Origin: an uncultured Clostridia bacterium
GTDB taxonomy: Bacteria > Bacillota > Clostridia > Peptostreptococcales > Anaerovoracaceae
Length of the DNA stretch: 6,114 bases
NCBI GenBank assembly: GCA_945788655.1
Contig: CALZMV010000082.1
Location: forward strand, 1 to 6,114
Direction: 5' to 3'
Shown here: piece after piece, positions 6,026 to 6,114 of the stretch
Layout of the letters: each line of letters starts with the position of its first letter
Position numbering within the stretch: the first letter of the stretch is position 1
Position numbers and translations under genes: made by a program
The notes under the pieces: generated by a model
Databases searched by the model: none
Told to the model about the DNA's origin: nothing
Seen by the model: the letters and a program-made list of their open reading frames with translations, nothing else

Positions 6026-6114
6026 ATGGAAAGAACAGTAGTAATTTATAAGAGCAAGCATGGAAGCACCAGGCAGTATGCAGAATGGATAGGAGAGGAA
6101 TTGCAATGCCCTGT
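6026..6114 (+). CDS. Flavodoxin-like protein, N-terminal fragment (window edge)
   Basis: The first 29 codons are present, then the window ends. MERTVVIYKSKHGSTRQYAEWIG has a short beta strand (TVVIYKS), the phosphate-binding loop SKHGST of flavodoxins, and the start of a helix. This is the usual FMN-binding N-terminus of flavodoxin-fold proteins, small electron carriers or, in the HemG branch, flavoprotein oxidases. The fragment is too short to choose between them. The start at 6026 is preferred because GAGG at 6014 to 6017 lies 8 bases upstream. An in-frame ATG at 6005 lacks a Shine-Dalgarno. It follows pfkA by 28 bases with no terminator, so it is probably in the same transcript. Confidence 0.75.
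   Translation, partial: MERTVVIYKSKHGSTRQYAEWIGEELQCP

Overview
The window looks like a piece of a Clostridia (Bacillota) chromosome with a mobile element inserted beside housekeeping genes. This rests on moderately AT-rich DNA, strong AGGAGG-type ribosome binding sites, the gene order dnaE-pfkA seen in many Bacillota, and clostridial-looking protein sequences. I cannot name the species from the sequence alone.

Left part (1 to about 1470, minus strand): part of an IS607-family insertion sequence. It has a complete tnpA, a serine recombinase with an N-terminal MerR-like helix-turn-helix. Overlapping it by 68 bases is the 5' part of tnpB, a relative of Cas12 and IscB-type RNA-guided nucleases, cut off by the window edge after the first RuvC aspartate. 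Any guide (omega) RNA and the far end of the element lie outside the window.

Junction (1263 to 1508): a 246-base divergent intergenic region between tnpA and dnaE. It holds an extended -10 promoter for each gene; the two share 12 identical bases in opposite orientation. It also holds a block of three 24-base direct repeats (the third copy only half conserved) and a pair of 10-base repeats that begin with the same AGTTTA hexamer. These repeats are the least explained structure here. They may be recombinase binding sites at the end of the IS607 element, or the remains of another element's end.

Right part (1509 to 6114, plus strand): a compact operon-like run of dnaE (DNA polymerase III alpha subunit, 1165 residues), pfkA (ATP-dependent 6-phosphofructokinase, 320 residues) and the first 29 codons of a flavodoxin-like gene. 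Both gaps between genes are 28 bases and neither holds a terminator. DnaE keeps its polymerase aspartates, a full set of PHP metal ligands and a clamp-binding motif. PfkA keeps its catalytic and allosteric residues but has two substitutions at positions that bind the sugar phosphate in the E. coli enzyme.

I see no clearly new multi-gene system. The junction repeats and the position of the element against the dnaE promoter are the points most worth checking.
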